Positions 15,980 to 24,309 of a stretch of DNA of 64,000 nt are shown piece by piece (position 1 is the first letter of the stretch; each line of letters begins with the position of its first letter). Both the position numbers and the translations under genes were made by a program. Source of the stretch: Martinezella rhizogenes (lineage in GTDB: Bacteria; Pseudomonadota; Alphaproteobacteria; Rhizobiales; Rhizobiaceae); the NCBI RefSeq assembly GCF_000799715.1, contig NZ_JUHG01000016.1:62001-126000 (forward strand). The letters run 5' to 3'. The notes beneath the pieces were generated by a model. That model saw nothing but the letters and a program-made list of their open reading frames with translations, had not been told where the DNA came from and did no database searches.

Positions 15980-16320
15980 ACATTGCGCCCAAAATAGACG
16001 TTCACTTCCGCGATCTTGTCGCCAGTGAAGCGGAACATCTCCACATTGCGAAAACTGCTTCCATCCATCTTTTCGGCGCGGTAGCCGACAATCACCTCAT
16101 CGCCATCGGGCACGAGATGTTCGATATGAATGGCACGGAAAACCTTCTGCTTCGGCCAGCAATGTTCAAAATAGCGGTTACGATCGATGTGATCGTCACG
16201 CGGGCTGGAGAAGGTGAAATCGCTGGTCAGCATCGGACCGACGACGTCAATATGTTGCGCAATATACGCGGCATACAAACGCCGCACCGTGTCGCAGCGA
16301 GCGGTCTCAAGGGTGCTCAT
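15976..16320 (-). CDS. SnoaL/NTF2-like protein
   Basis: 114 residues from ATG 16320, preceded by GGTAGGAGA. A helix-rich N-terminus (TVRRLYAAYIAQ) is followed by strands with TSDFTFSSP and an ending EMFRFTGDKIAEVNVYFG, the pattern of NTF2-like folds. Such proteins include isomerases, polyketide cyclases and ligand sensors; no catalytic residue can be assigned. It lies divergent from the AraC regulator. Confidence 0.78.
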   Translation of the reverse strand: MSTLETARCDTVRRLYAAYIAQHIDVVGPMLTSDFTFSSPRDDHIDRNRYFEHCWPKQKVFRAIHIEHLVPDGDEVIVGYRAEKMDGSSFRNVEMFRFTGDKIAEVNVYFGRNV

Positions 16321-16505
16321 GGTGCATCTCCTACCTATCCGGCAACCTATTTGGATCACGATCTCGTTGCCGATAATCCGATTGCAAATTGCAATCAGTT
16401 TATATCACGAGGCGAGAGAACCGACAAGGCGCTTTGCAGGCTTGGCATTGCCAGCACCGTGGTCCAGACTATCGTCCTAATCGACATCAGCAGGACGCCG
16501 TCGCC

Positions 16506-17318
16506 ATGCCCGAGGCCCATCAGATACTGGAGAAGCTGCGCCGGCTGGCGGGGAAAGACAATCGGCCGGCGGTAATGCCGGCTGACGGCAAAAGCTATTC
16601 CACGCTCTTCACCTTCGTCACCCGGCAGCGCGAGCGGATCGCCGGCTCAGCCTTTGCCCATGTCTCGATTGTCGTTCTCGTCGAAGGCTACAAGGAAGTG
16701 CTGAGCATGGGGCGGCATCTCCGTTTGCCGGCCGGTGCGGTGCTGGTTCTGCCCGCAGGCTGGCGCGGCGATGTTGTCAACGATCCCGATCCCCGGAGTG
16801 GCATCTATCGCGCCATCTTCATCAGCTTTCCCGACGAACTCGTGCGCCGCGCCGTCAGGGCCTTTCCGCCCGGGCGGATGGCCTCACAGATCGACCTGCC
16901 GCTTGATCCGATACTGGCAGCAGCCATCCATCATGCCGGCGACGGCATTGCCTCCGGTCAGCTGCCGGCGGAACTGATCGAGCATCGCCTGATGGAGGTG
17001 CTGATGGTGCTCGGCATGCGCGGCGCCCTGCCCGCGTCGCCCGAAACGACGGCGGAGGCCGTGCGTGCGCTGGTGCGCTGGCAGCCCGACCGCGCCTGGA
17101 CCGCCGATCTGATCGCCGTCGAGCTTGGCACCAGCAATGCAACATTGCGCCGACGCCTGTCGCGGGAAGGTTCCTCGCTACGCAATGTGCTGGCAAGCGA
17201 ACGCGTGGCGCTCGCGACCACATTGCTGGCCGAAGACGGACTGTCGTTGCGCGAGGCAGCCCTTGCCACCGGCTATCGCTCCCCTCGACGCTTCGCCGAA
17301 CGGCTGCGTGGCACTTGA
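16506..17318 (+). CDS. AraC family transcriptional regulator
   Basis: 270 residues from ATG 16506. N-terminal cupin-like sensor (LPAGAVLVLPAGWRGDVVNDP) and a C-terminal AraC HTH pair: WTADLIAVELGTSNATLRRRLSREG and then LSLREAALATGYRSPRRFAERLRGT. The protein ends about 10 residues before the usual FGxSPSxYR tail, so the last helix is short. Direct repeats that could be its site overlap its stop codon, just before the YbhB/MFS operon, which it may control. Confidence 0.85.
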   Translation: MPEAHQILEKLRRLAGKDNRPAVMPADGKSYSTLFTFVTRQRERIAGSAFAHVSIVVLVEGYKEVLSMGRHLRLPAGAVLVLPAGWRGDVVNDPDPRSGIYRAIFISFPDELVRRAVRAFPPGRMASQIDLPLDPILAAAIHHAGDGIASGQLPAELIEHRLMEVLMVLGMRGALPASPETTAEAVRALVRWQPDRAWTADLIAVELGTSNATLRRRLSREGSSLRNVLASERVALATTLLAEDGLSLREAALATGYRSPRRFAERLRGT

Positions 17319-17349
17319 GCGTTTCCGGCTGCATTTTGAGCGTTTTCGT
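17316..17349 (+). promoter_or_regulatory. Candidate AraC-type direct repeats
   Basis: TTGAGCGTTTCCG at 17316-17328 and TTGAGCGTTTTCG at 17337-17349 match at 12 of 13 bases with a period of 21 bp, two helical turns. AraC-family activators typically bind such direct repeats. They sit about 80 bases upstream of the YbhB start codon. Confidence 0.55.
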
Positions 17350-17427
17350 GCGCAAGCGTGCCGGAACGATCTGTTAGACCCTGCCCCAGGAAAGCTCGAA
17401 CGGGCTGAAACGCGAAAGGGCAAGACC

Positions 17428-18120
17428 ATGCGACATACCTCCCATCTCCTCGGCGCAATCGCTATCGCAGCGGCAGTCACCACCGGCTCGCCGGCCCTGG
17501 CCGCTGATCTCAAGGTCAAGTTTGAAAAGAGCGATGGCCGCATGCTGCTGCCGGAAAACGCCTCGTGTATCGCAACACCAAACAGCAAATCGGCGCCCGG
17601 GCCGAACAAGAGCCCGGCCTTGTCATGGTCGAAAGGACCGAAGGGCACACGCTCCTATGCGCTGACCATGGTCGATCCCGACGTGCCGGGCGATTTCTCG
17701 TTGTTCAACAAGGACGACACGATCATCCCCAGGAACTTCAAGCGGATGGAATTCGTCCATTGGGTGCTCGCCGATATCCCGGCCTCTCTCACCAGCCTTG
17801 CCGAAGGCGCCGATGGCGATAATTCGCCGGCGGCCGGGCTGCCGCTCGAACGGACGGACCATGGCCGGCGCGGACAGAATGGCACAGGCAATGGCTCCTT
17901 GAAGAATGGGCCGCATGGGGGCTATATGGGCGCGTGCCCACCCTGGAACGACGAGCGTGTCCACGGTTATCACGTCACCGTCTATGCGCTTGATGTCGAC
18001 CGCCTCAATCTTCCCGATCTCTTCACCCGCGCGGGCCTGCTTGCCGCGGCGAAGGGGCATATCCTGGCGTCGGGCAGCCAGGAATTATTGTACACGCTGA
18101 ATGCAAAGGCCGGAAAATGA
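17428..18120 (+). CDS. YbhB/YbcL (PEBP) family protein with signal peptide
   Basis: 230 residues. A Sec signal (GAIAIAAAVTTGSPALAAD) precedes a PEBP fold. Typical motifs include SPALSWSKGPKGTRSYALTM, DPDVPG, FVHWVLADIP and the GYMGACPPWNDERVHGYHV motif with its conserved anion-site Asp, His and Pro. Bacterial members are homologous to Raf-kinase inhibitor but their role is unknown. The stop codon overlaps the MFS start (ATGA), so translation of the two is coupled. Confidence 0.88.
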   Translation: MRHTSHLLGAIAIAAAVTTGSPALAADLKVKFEKSDGRMLLPENASCIATPNSKSAPGPNKSPALSWSKGPKGTRSYALTMVDPDVPGDFSLFNKDDTIIPRNFKRMEFVHWVLADIPASLTSLAEGADGDNSPAAGLPLERTDHGRRGQNGTGNGSLKNGPHGGYMGACPPWNDERVHGYHVTVYALDVDRLNLPDLFTRAGLLAAAKGHILASGSQELLYTLNAKAGK

Positions 18121-19346
18121 CTGAGACGAGATGGGAGGCAGCCGCACCGGCTGAACCGGAAACCGCCTATTGGATGCGGAATCTGATCATCTGCCTCGTC
18201 GGCTCCTTCACCACCATCGTGGCGATGACGCTGCTGCTTCCCTTCCTGCCACTTTATGTCGAGGAACTCGGCGTCACCGATAAGGCGGCGATCGTGCAAT
18301 GGTCCGGCATTGCCTATGGCGCCACTTTCTTTGCCGCCGCCTTCGTCGCGCCGCTCTGGGGCCGGCTCGGCGACATCTATGGCCGTAAATTGATGCTGGT
18401 GCGCGCCAGCCTCGGCATGACGGTGGCGATCTCGCTGATGGGCATGGCGGGCAGTGTCTGGCAGCTGGTGGCGTTGCGCCTGTTCACCGGCCTTGCCGGC
18501 GGCTACGCCTCCGGCTCGATGGTCCTGGTGGCGACGCAGACGCCGAAGCATCGCTCGGCCTGGGCGCTCGGCACGCTGTCCTCCGGGATCATGGCCGGCA
18601 ATCTGGTCGGACCTCTGATCGGTGGCGCCCTGCCGCCGATCATCGGTATTCGCGGCACCTTTCTGCTGGCCGGCGGCGTGATCTTCTTCACCTTTCTGGC
18701 GACGACCTTCCTGATCAAGGAAGAGAAATCGCCGGCGCGGAAGAAAGCCGCGCAGGCAAGCGGCGGCTGGGCTTCCATCCCCGACAAACGGCCCGCCATC
18801 GCCATGCTGGCAATCGGCCTGCTCTTGATGCTCGCCAATATGTCGATCGAGCCGATCATCACCGTCTATGTCGCGCAGTTCGTCGAGAACGCGCATGTGA
18901 CGATGACTTCGGGCGTGGTCATGGCAGCGGCGGCTCTCGGCAGTATCCTGTCGGCTTCCTGGCTCGGCAAACTTGCCGACCGTATCGGCCATTGGACGGT
19001 CATCATGGCGGCTCTCGCGGTCGCGGCACTGTTGTTGATCCCGCAGGCTTTCGTTACCTCGGCCTGGCAATTGATCGCGCTACGCTTCCTGATGGGTATC
19101 GCGCTCGGCGGACTGCTGCCCTGCATCACCGCCGTCATCCGCCACAATGTGCCGGACGCGGCAGCCGGGAGCATCCTAGGCCTCTCGATCTCGTCGCAAT
19201 ATGTCGGTCAGGTCGTCGGCCCGGTCATGGGCGGCTTCGTCGGCGGCCACATCGGCATGCGTGCCGTCTTCCTCGGCACCTGCGTGCTGCTGGCGATCGG
19301 CGCGGTCTATTGCTGGTGGGTCAGCCCGAGGAAAGAGGCGGAGTAG
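18117..19346 (+). CDS. MFS efflux transporter (DHA1-like)
   Basis: 409 residues with about 12 membrane segments. The conserved loop 2-3 motif appears as GRLGDIYGRKLML, with WLGKLADRIGHW in the second half. The N-terminus is cytoplasmic and rich in charged residues. Family members export drugs or metabolites by proton antiport. It begins inside the stop of the PEBP gene, and the pair may be under the upstream AraC regulator. Substrate unknown. Confidence 0.9.
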   Translation: MTETRWEAAAPAEPETAYWMRNLIICLVGSFTTIVAMTLLLPFLPLYVEELGVTDKAAIVQWSGIAYGATFFAAAFVAPLWGRLGDIYGRKLMLVRASLGMTVAISLMGMAGSVWQLVALRLFTGLAGGYASGSMVLVATQTPKHRSAWALGTLSSGIMAGNLVGPLIGGALPPIIGIRGTFLLAGGVIFFTFLATTFLIKEEKSPARKKAAQASGGWASIPDKRPAIAMLAIGLLLMLANMSIEPIITVYVAQFVENAHVTMTSGVVMAAAALGSILSASWLGKLADRIGHWTVIMAALAVAALLLIPQAFVTSAWQLIALRFLMGIALGGLLPCITAVIRHNVPDAAAGSILGLSISSQYVGQVVGPVMGGFVGGHIGMRAVFLGTCVLLAIGAVYCWWVSPRKEAE

Positions 19347-19354
19347 ATTTTCCG

Positions 19355-19606
19355 CTACCGGAAATCATTCGGCGTCAGGATGTACATGCGCCGGCGGGCA
19401 TAGCCATAGGCCTTCATGGCCACCTGCTGTACCCCATCACGCGCGGCATCGAAGGCGGCGAGATAGCCCGCCTCGGTATTGGCCTCCGGGAAGACATCGG
19501 CTTCGACCAGAAAAGGAACCTCGAACATGCCGTCATGTCCGATGAAACGGATACGCCGCGCCGACGCATCATAACTGCGGTTCCGGTTGGGAAAGCTCAA
19601 ACTCAT
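19355..19606 (-). CDS. DUF1488 family protein
   Basis: 83 residues. The N-terminal SLSFPNRNRSYDASARRIRFIGHDG and a C-terminus with YARRRMYILTPNDF fit the small DUF1488 family common in rhizobia. No catalytic motif is known. AAGGTAG lies upstream of ATG 19606. It is convergent with the MFS gene. Confidence 0.78.
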   Translation of the reverse strand: MSLSFPNRNRSYDASARRIRFIGHDGMFEVPFLVEADVFPEANTEAGYLAAFDAARDGVQQVAMKAYGYARRRMYILTPNDFR

Positions 19607-19677
19607 CGTCGACTACCTTTAAACAAGAATGGACCCGGCGGCCTCATAAAGGCCGGCGGTTTCAATTGCTTCCAACA

Positions 19678-19800
19678 TCACCACGTCAATCCGAACAGCA
19701 TCGAATAGATGACGAACCCGATCGCCGCGATGACACAGAGCTGCAAAAACAGCCTGTAATAGTCGAAAAGATAGACAGAGGCAGGAATTGTGATTTTCAT
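19678..19800 (-). CDS. 40-residue single-pass membrane protein
   Basis: From ATG 19800 with a strong GAGGAGG eight bases upstream. The peptide has a short charged start (MKITIPASVYLFDYYR) and one hydrophobic helix (LFLQLCVIAAIGFVIYSMLF). Small proteins of this kind are often missed by gene finders. The good ribosome site and membrane helix support a real gene. Function unknown. Confidence 0.6.
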   Translation of the reverse strand: MKITIPASVYLFDYYRLFLQLCVIAAIGFVIYSMLFGLTW

Positions 19801-19957
19801 GGCGGCCTCCTCAGTGGTTTTGCCGACCAAACCCATAATAGCACAAAAGCAATTGCCGTGGGAGAATTCGCTACATTTTCTTAGACCGTGAATTATTCTT
19901 CCGCACACGATATCTATTCTTATCTTTACGGACATCGATAAGTCAGGAGAAACAACC

Positions 19958-20494
19958 GTGCTTTCGACCTTTGAGACCGGCCGCCTGATCCTGCGCCCAC
20001 GCAGCATGGCCGACATCGACGATTGCTTCGCCATGGATCTCGATCCCGAGGTGACGAAATTCATTCCCGGCCCATGGAACGATCCGGAGGCACACCGGCT
20101 ATTCCTGACAAACCGTATTCAGGCCGACTTTGGCGAGGGCCTCGGCTATTGGTCCGTCTTTGCCAAGGAAAATCCGAAACAGTTTCTGGGGTGGATTTTG
20201 CTCATACCTGCGGATGCAGTTGGGCCAGAGATCGAAATCGGCTGGCGGCTGAACAGGCTCACCTGGGGCAAGGGCTATGCGACAGAAGCCGCAAGGCCGG
20301 TCCTCGTCCATGCCTTTACAACGCTCGGTCTTGAATGCGTGATCGCCGATATCGCGCCCGGCAACACTGCTTCCATCCGCGTCGCCGAAAAGCTCGGCCT
20401 GTCGCCGACGCGTGCAACGGAATATCTCGATCAACCCTTTGCATCCTACCGGATCACCAAGAAAGCCTTCGAAGCCAATTCGAAGGCGCCATGA
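19958..20494 (+). CDS. GNAT acetyltransferase, RimJ/RimL-like
   Basis: 178 residues from GTG 19958 with AGGAGA upstream. Opens with TGRLILRPRSMADIDDCFAM, has IEIGWRLNRLTWGKGYATEAARPVLVHAF (acetyl-CoA loop RxxWGKGxATEA) and NTASIRVAEKLGL, all hallmarks of the RimJ/RimL subgroup. It may acetylate an N-terminus or small molecule. The target is unknown. Confidence 0.87.
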   Translation: MLSTFETGRLILRPRSMADIDDCFAMDLDPEVTKFIPGPWNDPEAHRLFLTNRIQADFGEGLGYWSVFAKENPKQFLGWILLIPADAVGPEIEIGWRLNRLTWGKGYATEAARPVLVHAFTTLGLECVIADIAPGNTASIRVAEKLGLSPTRATEYLDQPFASYRITKKAFEANSKAP

Positions 20495-20519
20495 TCCGGC
20501 CGCTGCGCTCCGGTATCGC

Positions 20520-21407
20520 CTATTCTTCGCTGGCACTCCGGCCATGGGCCCAGTCCATGTAGAGTTCCAGCGCCTTGCGCGCGAGCGGGCCCTGCTGGAA
20601 TTCGCGGCCGTCGAGGCGGGTGACGCCGACGACCTTGGCGAAGTTGCCGGTGGTGAAGATCTCGTCGGCCGTCATGAATTGCTCGACCGACAACGTCTCT
20701 TCACGCACCTCGAAGCCTTCCTGGCGCAGCAGACCCAGGACGCGGGCGCGGGTGATGCCGGCGAGGAAGGTGCGGTTGGCGACCGGCGTGTAGACGATAC
20801 CGTCCTTGACCATGAAGACGTTGGACGACGCGGTCTCGGCGACATTGCCGTTCATGTCGCATGCCAGCGCATTGTCGAAGCCGCGCTTTTTCGCTTCCAG
20901 GATCATGCGGCCGCTGTTCGGGTAGAGCGAGCCGGCCTTAGCATCGGTCATTGCGGTTTCCGGCGACGGACGGCGGAACGGCGAGACCGTCAGCGAGATG
21001 CCGCCCTGGCCACCCAGCGGCGCCTCGAACAGGCAGAGTGCGAAACGGGTCGATTCCCCATCGACAGCGACGACGCTGCCCGCCGTACCATGTTCGCCCC
21101 AATACATCGGCTTGATGTAAAGCGGCGTCTTGCCGTCGAATTTCTTGATGCCCTCCCAGGCGAGCGCCTCGATCTCCTCCGGCGTCTTCACCGGCTTCAG
21201 CCCCATGGCGAGCGCCGAGCGATTGATGCGCTGGCAATGAAGATCGAGATCCGGTGCAATACCATCAAACCAGCGCGCGCCGTCGAAGACGGTTGAAGCC
21301 AGCCACATGGCATGCGAGGTCGGCCCGATCAGCGGCGGATTACCGGAGAGCCATTCTCCATCGACATGGGTCCAGGTGGTGGTGCGGGGGGATGTATCGA
21401 CGGCCAT
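20520..21407 (-). CDS. Branched-chain amino acid aminotransferase (PLP fold type IV)
   Basis: 295 residues from ATG 21407 with GAGGAAATC upstream. Fold-IV features include the PLP Lys in YIKPMYWGE-type or SGRMILEAKKRGFDNALACDMNGNVAETASSNVFMV, the last holding the conserved Glu and the N-G-x-V-x-E motif. The C-terminal TRARVLGLLRQEGFEV and TADEIFTTGNFAKVVGVTRLDG follow the family. It interconverts Leu/Ile/Val and their 2-oxoacids with glutamate. This would supply 4-methyl-2-oxopentanoate to the leucine route at 46-53 kb. A D-amino acid aminotransferase is the alternative, less likely. Confidence 0.87.
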   Translation of the reverse strand: MAVDTSPRTTTWTHVDGEWLSGNPPLIGPTSHAMWLASTVFDGARWFDGIAPDLDLHCQRINRSALAMGLKPVKTPEEIEALAWEGIKKFDGKTPLYIKPMYWGEHGTAGSVVAVDGESTRFALCLFEAPLGGQGGISLTVSPFRRPSPETAMTDAKAGSLYPNSGRMILEAKKRGFDNALACDMNGNVAETASSNVFMVKDGIVYTPVANRTFLAGITRARVLGLLRQEGFEVREETLSVEQFMTADEIFTTGNFAKVVGVTRLDGREFQQGPLARKALELYMDWAHGRSASEE

Positions 21408-21613
21408 GATGATTTCCTCTTGAAGCGACAAAAGGAAATCCCTGTGCAACCTGGGGGTCAAGCGGAATTTTCGGCCCGAAATCCATTCGCAACAAAGCGC
21501 CGGATGATGCTTTCCGCGCGCAATTTTCATGCGCCGAAACAACAGCTTGACGAATGGGTCAATCAGGAAAAATGATAAGCCAAAGCAAACGCGGCGCGCT
21601 ATACGGGATACCC

Positions 21614-22654
21614 ATGAAAGCTATGTATTATGAGGCCTTCGAGGCCACCCCCGAGATCCGTACCCTCCCCGACCCTACACCCGGCGAAGATGGCGTGGTG
21701 ATTGCCGTCGGCGCGAGCGGACTTTGCCGCAGCGACTGGCACGGCTGGATGGGACATGATCCCGACATCCAGTTGCCGCATGTCCCAGGCCACGAGCTTG
21801 CCGGCAAGGTGGTGGCGACCGGCCGTGGCGTTGTCCGCTTCAAGGTCGGCGACCGCGTCACCGTGCCGTTCGTCTCCGGCTGCGGCCATTGCGCCGAATG
21901 CCATTCCGGCAACCAGCAGGTCTGCCCCAGCCAATTCCAGCCCGGCTTCACCCATTGGGGCTCCTTCGCCGAATATGTGGCGATCGACTATGCCGATACC
22001 AATCTCGTGCATTTGCCGGAAACGGTCGACGATGCCACGGCGGCGAGCCTCGGCTGCCGTTTCGCCACCTCCTTTCGCGCCGTTGCCGATCAGGCGAAGA
22101 CACGGCCGGGCGAATGGATCGCCGTGCATGGCTGCGGCGGTGTCGGCCTGTCCGCGATCATGATCGCCAGCGCGCTCGGCGCCAACGCCATCGCCGTCGA
22201 CATTTCCGACGAGAAGCTGGCCTTCGCCCGCGAATGCGGCGCGGTCGCAACCATTAATGCCACCAGAGTTGCCGATGTCGCCGAAGCGGTGCGCGAGATC
22301 ACCAAGGGCGGCGCGCATGTGTCAATCGATGCACTCGGCCATCCCGTCACCTGCTTCAACTCGATCAAGAACCTCCGTCGCCGCGGCCGGCATGTGCAGG
22401 TCGGCCTGATGCTCGGCGAGCATGCGACGCCGCAGATCCCGATGGGCCAAGTGATCGGCCACGAGCTGGAGATCTACGGCAGCCATGGCATGCAGGCCTG
22501 GCGCTACGACGCCATGCTCGACATGCTCGCCGCCGGCAAGATCGCCCCGCAAAAGCTAATCGGCCGCCGGATCAGTCTGGAGGAGGCCGTGCCGGCGCTG
22601 ATGACGCTGGACAAGGCCGAGGGCACGGGGATCAGCGTGATTACACGATTTTGA
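21614..22654 (+). CDS. Zinc-dependent medium-chain alcohol dehydrogenase
   Basis: 346 residues from ATG 21614. The catalytic zinc Cys is in GLCRSDWHGW, with GHE in PHVPGHELAGKV. Structural-zinc cysteines appear in GCGHCAECHSGNQQVC. The NAD(P) Rossmann motif is HGCGGVGLSA. Oxidises an alcohol with NAD(P); substrate unspecified. TTGAC-N6-GTCAA at 21547-21562 is a possible weak operator. It stands on the plus strand divergent from the aminotransferase. Confidence 0.9.
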   Translation: MKAMYYEAFEATPEIRTLPDPTPGEDGVVIAVGASGLCRSDWHGWMGHDPDIQLPHVPGHELAGKVVATGRGVVRFKVGDRVTVPFVSGCGHCAECHSGNQQVCPSQFQPGFTHWGSFAEYVAIDYADTNLVHLPETVDDATAASLGCRFATSFRAVADQAKTRPGEWIAVHGCGGVGLSAIMIASALGANAIAVDISDEKLAFARECGAVATINATRVADVAEAVREITKGGAHVSIDALGHPVTCFNSIKNLRRRGRHVQVGLMLGEHATPQIPMGQVIGHELEIYGSHGMQAWRYDAMLDMLAAGKIAPQKLIGRRISLEEAVPALMTLDKAEGTGISVITRF

Positions 22655-22711
22655 TATATCCCGGTGCTACGCCGGGACGCAGCAAAGTCCATCTCACAAG
22701 AGGATACCATC

Positions 22712-23482
22712 ATGGCATGGTCTGCCGGCCAATATGTGAAGTTCGAGGATGAGCGCACGCGCCCGGCGCGCGATCTGCTGGCGCAGGTGCCGCTTACGCG
22801 TATCGACCGCGCTATCGATCTCGGCTGCGGACCCGGCAATTCGACCGAACTGATTGTCGAGCGCTATGGCGCTGCCGGCGTTTCCGGCCTCGACAGCGAC
22901 GACAACATGCTGGAGGCCGCTCGCAAGCGCATGCCCGGCACGGACTTCGTCAAAGCCGATCTTGCGACATGGCAGCCAGATGAGCCCGTCGACCTGCTTT
23001 TCGCCAACGCCGTCTTCCAATGGCTGCCCAATCATCTCGACATCTTCGACCGGCTGATGGATGGGCTGAAACCCAGCGGCGTGCTCGCCATCCAGATGCC
23101 TGATAACCTGACCGAACTCAGCCATCTGATGATGGAAGAGACCGCGAAAAGCGGGCCCTGGAGCGAGACCTTCGCGAAGAAGAGCGTCCGCCGCAATCCC
23201 CTGCCCGCGCCGTCGGTCTATTACAACCGGCTGATCGGCAAGTCCGCCCGCATCGACCTCTGGCACACCAACTACAATCACGCGCTGGAAAACGCCGCCG
23301 CCATCGTCGAGTGGGTCAAGGGCACAGGCCTGCGTCCCTATCTCGATCATGCCGGCGCTGAACATCGCGACGCCTTCGCGGCCGATTATCTCACCCGCAT
23401 CGAAAAAGCCTATCCGCCGCTCGCGGACGGCAAGGTCCTGCTGCGGTTTCCGCGGCTGTTTCTGGTGGCGGTGAAGAAATAG
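22712..23482 (+). CDS. tam: Trans-aconitate 2-methyltransferase-like SAM methyltransferase
   Basis: 256 residues from ATG 22712. Motif I is AIDLGCGPGNSTELI, then SGLDSDDNML, and later LFANAVFQWLPNHLDIF, which follow the Tam family. The start MAWSAGQYVKFEDERTRPARDLL is also typical of Tam. Methylates trans-aconitate, an inhibitor of aconitase. Upstream SD AAGAGGA. Length and motifs fit; the acceptor is inferred from family resemblance. Confidence 0.85.
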   Translation: MAWSAGQYVKFEDERTRPARDLLAQVPLTRIDRAIDLGCGPGNSTELIVERYGAAGVSGLDSDDNMLEAARKRMPGTDFVKADLATWQPDEPVDLLFANAVFQWLPNHLDIFDRLMDGLKPSGVLAIQMPDNLTELSHLMMEETAKSGPWSETFAKKSVRRNPLPAPSVYYNRLIGKSARIDLWHTNYNHALENAAAIVEWVKGTGLRPYLDHAGAEHRDAFAADYLTRIEKAYPPLADGKVLLRFPRLFLVAVKK

Positions 23483-23499
23483 ACAGCTGCGCTTGCGAC

Positions 23500-23539
23500 T
23501 TGGAATGCGGTCCAGTGCCGACTATATTGGGCCGCATTC
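23500..23539 (+). promoter_or_regulatory. Toxin-antitoxin promoter with embedded inverted repeat
   Basis: -35 TTGGAA (23500-23505), 17-bp spacer, -10 TATATT (23523-23528). A perfect inverted repeat GAATGCGG (23503-23510) / CCGCATTC (23532-23539) flanks the -10 and overlaps the -35. The antitoxin or toxin-antitoxin complex would be expected to repress from this site. Confidence 0.7.
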
Positions 23540-23555
23540 GCATTGAGGATCGGAT

Positions 23556-23837
23556 ATGCCCAAACAAGCCGTGCTTGAAATCAGCCTCGACCTGGATCTT
23601 CACGCCGAATTTCTGGCCGCGGCCAAATCCGCCCATAGACCGGCTGCGGAGATCGTCAGCGAGCTTGTGCGCGATTACGTCGGCAAGCAACATCAAGAGC
23701 CCCGATACGAAGAATTTCTTCGGGAAAAAGTGGAAATCGCCAGAACATCTATGCGGGCTGGCCAAGGCCGGTCAAACGAAGAGGTAGAGGCTACCTTTTC
23801 CGCTCTTCGCAACCAACTCAGAAGCGGATCTCGATGA
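23556..23837 (+). CDS. Antitoxin of a ParD/RelB-like pair
   Basis: 93 residues from ATG 23556 with GAGGATCGG upstream. A ribbon-helix-helix-like N-terminus (AVLEISLDLDLHAEFLAAAKSAHRPAAEIVSELVRDYV) would bind DNA and the charged C-terminal region would wrap the toxin. It overlaps the toxin gene by 4 bases (ATGA). Autoregulation is suggested by the palindrome in the promoter. Confidence 0.83.
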   Translation: MPKQAVLEISLDLDLHAEFLAAAKSAHRPAAEIVSELVRDYVGKQHQEPRYEEFLREKVEIARTSMRAGQGRSNEEVEATFSALRNQLRSGSR

Positions 23838-24121
23838 GAGTCATCTGGACTCCGCAGGCAGAGTTGGATCGTCTGAATATCTTTCAATACATCATAAACG
23901 ACAACGAAACAGCAGCGCTACGCATGGATGAGTTGTTCAGCCAAGCGGGCGCGCGATTGGGCCGAGTGCCTCGGATGGGTCGCAAAGGCATCATTAGCGG
24001 AACGCGCGAATATATCGTTCATCGGAATTATCGCCTTGTCTACGAAATTTCGGGCGATGAAATCTGGATCCTTGCGTTGGTCCATGCAGCGCGCCAATGG
24101 CCGCCAAAGGACGATGCTTGA
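23834..24121 (+). CDS. RelE/ParE family toxin
   Basis: 95 residues. RelE/ParE fold: IWTPQAELDRLNIFQYI, RLGRVPRMGRKGIISGTREYIVHRNYRLVYEISGDEIWILALVHAARQWP. The pattern 'G.R.y.v...YrlvYei...iwIl.lvHa.r' is typical. ParE inhibits gyrase; RelE cleaves mRNA. Without the basic catalytic residues of RelE, a ParE-like mode is favoured, but I would not insist. Start overlaps the antitoxin stop. Confidence 0.85.
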   Translation: MRVIWTPQAELDRLNIFQYIINDNETAALRMDELFSQAGARLGRVPRMGRKGIISGTREYIVHRNYRLVYEISGDEIWILALVHAARQWPPKDDA

Positions 24122-24158
24122 TCCCATCGACAAGCGGCGCTGTAGCACTTCAGATCTG

Positions 24159-24206
24159 CTGCATAATTTTATCCTTAGATCGATTCCGATCTAAGAAATT
24201 ATGCAG
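24159..24206. repeat. Long palindromic element between the toxin gene and zwf
   Basis: Outer arms CTGCATAATTT (24159-24169) and AAATTATGCAG (24196-24206), inner arms CTTAGATCG (24174-24182) and CGATCTAAG (24187-24195). The stem totals 20 bp with a 4-nt bulge on one side and a 4-nt loop. I recall similar elements scattered in rhizobial intergenic regions, so this is likely a dispersed repeat; it could also fold as RNA ahead of zwf. No T tract follows on the plus strand. Confidence 0.7.
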
Positions 24207-24258
24207 TAGAACATGCGCAGCCAAAGCAAAAACTGCAACAGGTCCGAGGAGATACCCC

Positions 24259-24309
24259 ATGTCGTCCAGAAACCCGATGTTCACCCGTTTGGCCGAGGTG
24301 CACGCATGA
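24259..24309 (+). CDS. Candidate 16-residue leader ORF overlapping the zwf start
   Basis: MSSRNPMFTRLAEVHA, with GAGGAGATACCCC before its ATG. Its TGA at 24307-24309 overlaps the zwf start (ATGA at 24306), the typical signature of translational coupling. Ribosomes ending here would restart at zwf. It could also be a chance frame, although both a good SD and the exact overlap make it worth testing. No regulatory codons for an amino acid are enriched. Confidence 0.5.
   Translation: MSSRNPMFTRLAEVHA

Noticed and set aside
17982..19070. Minus-strand frame of 362 codons, rich in His, Arg, Asp and Gln, opposite the MFS gene
   Set aside because: Composition and lack of domains show it to be the complement of a membrane-protein gene, not a real gene.
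21547..21562. TTGAC-N6-GTCAA before the alcohol dehydrogenase
   Set aside because: Five-bp arms only; could be chance in a promoter region. Mentioned within the gene entry but not listed as a site.
22658..22677. Hairpin TCCCGG...CCGGGA after the alcohol dehydrogenase
   Set aside because: Six-bp stem without a T run, and the next gene follows on the same strand within 60 bases. Not convincing as a terminator.
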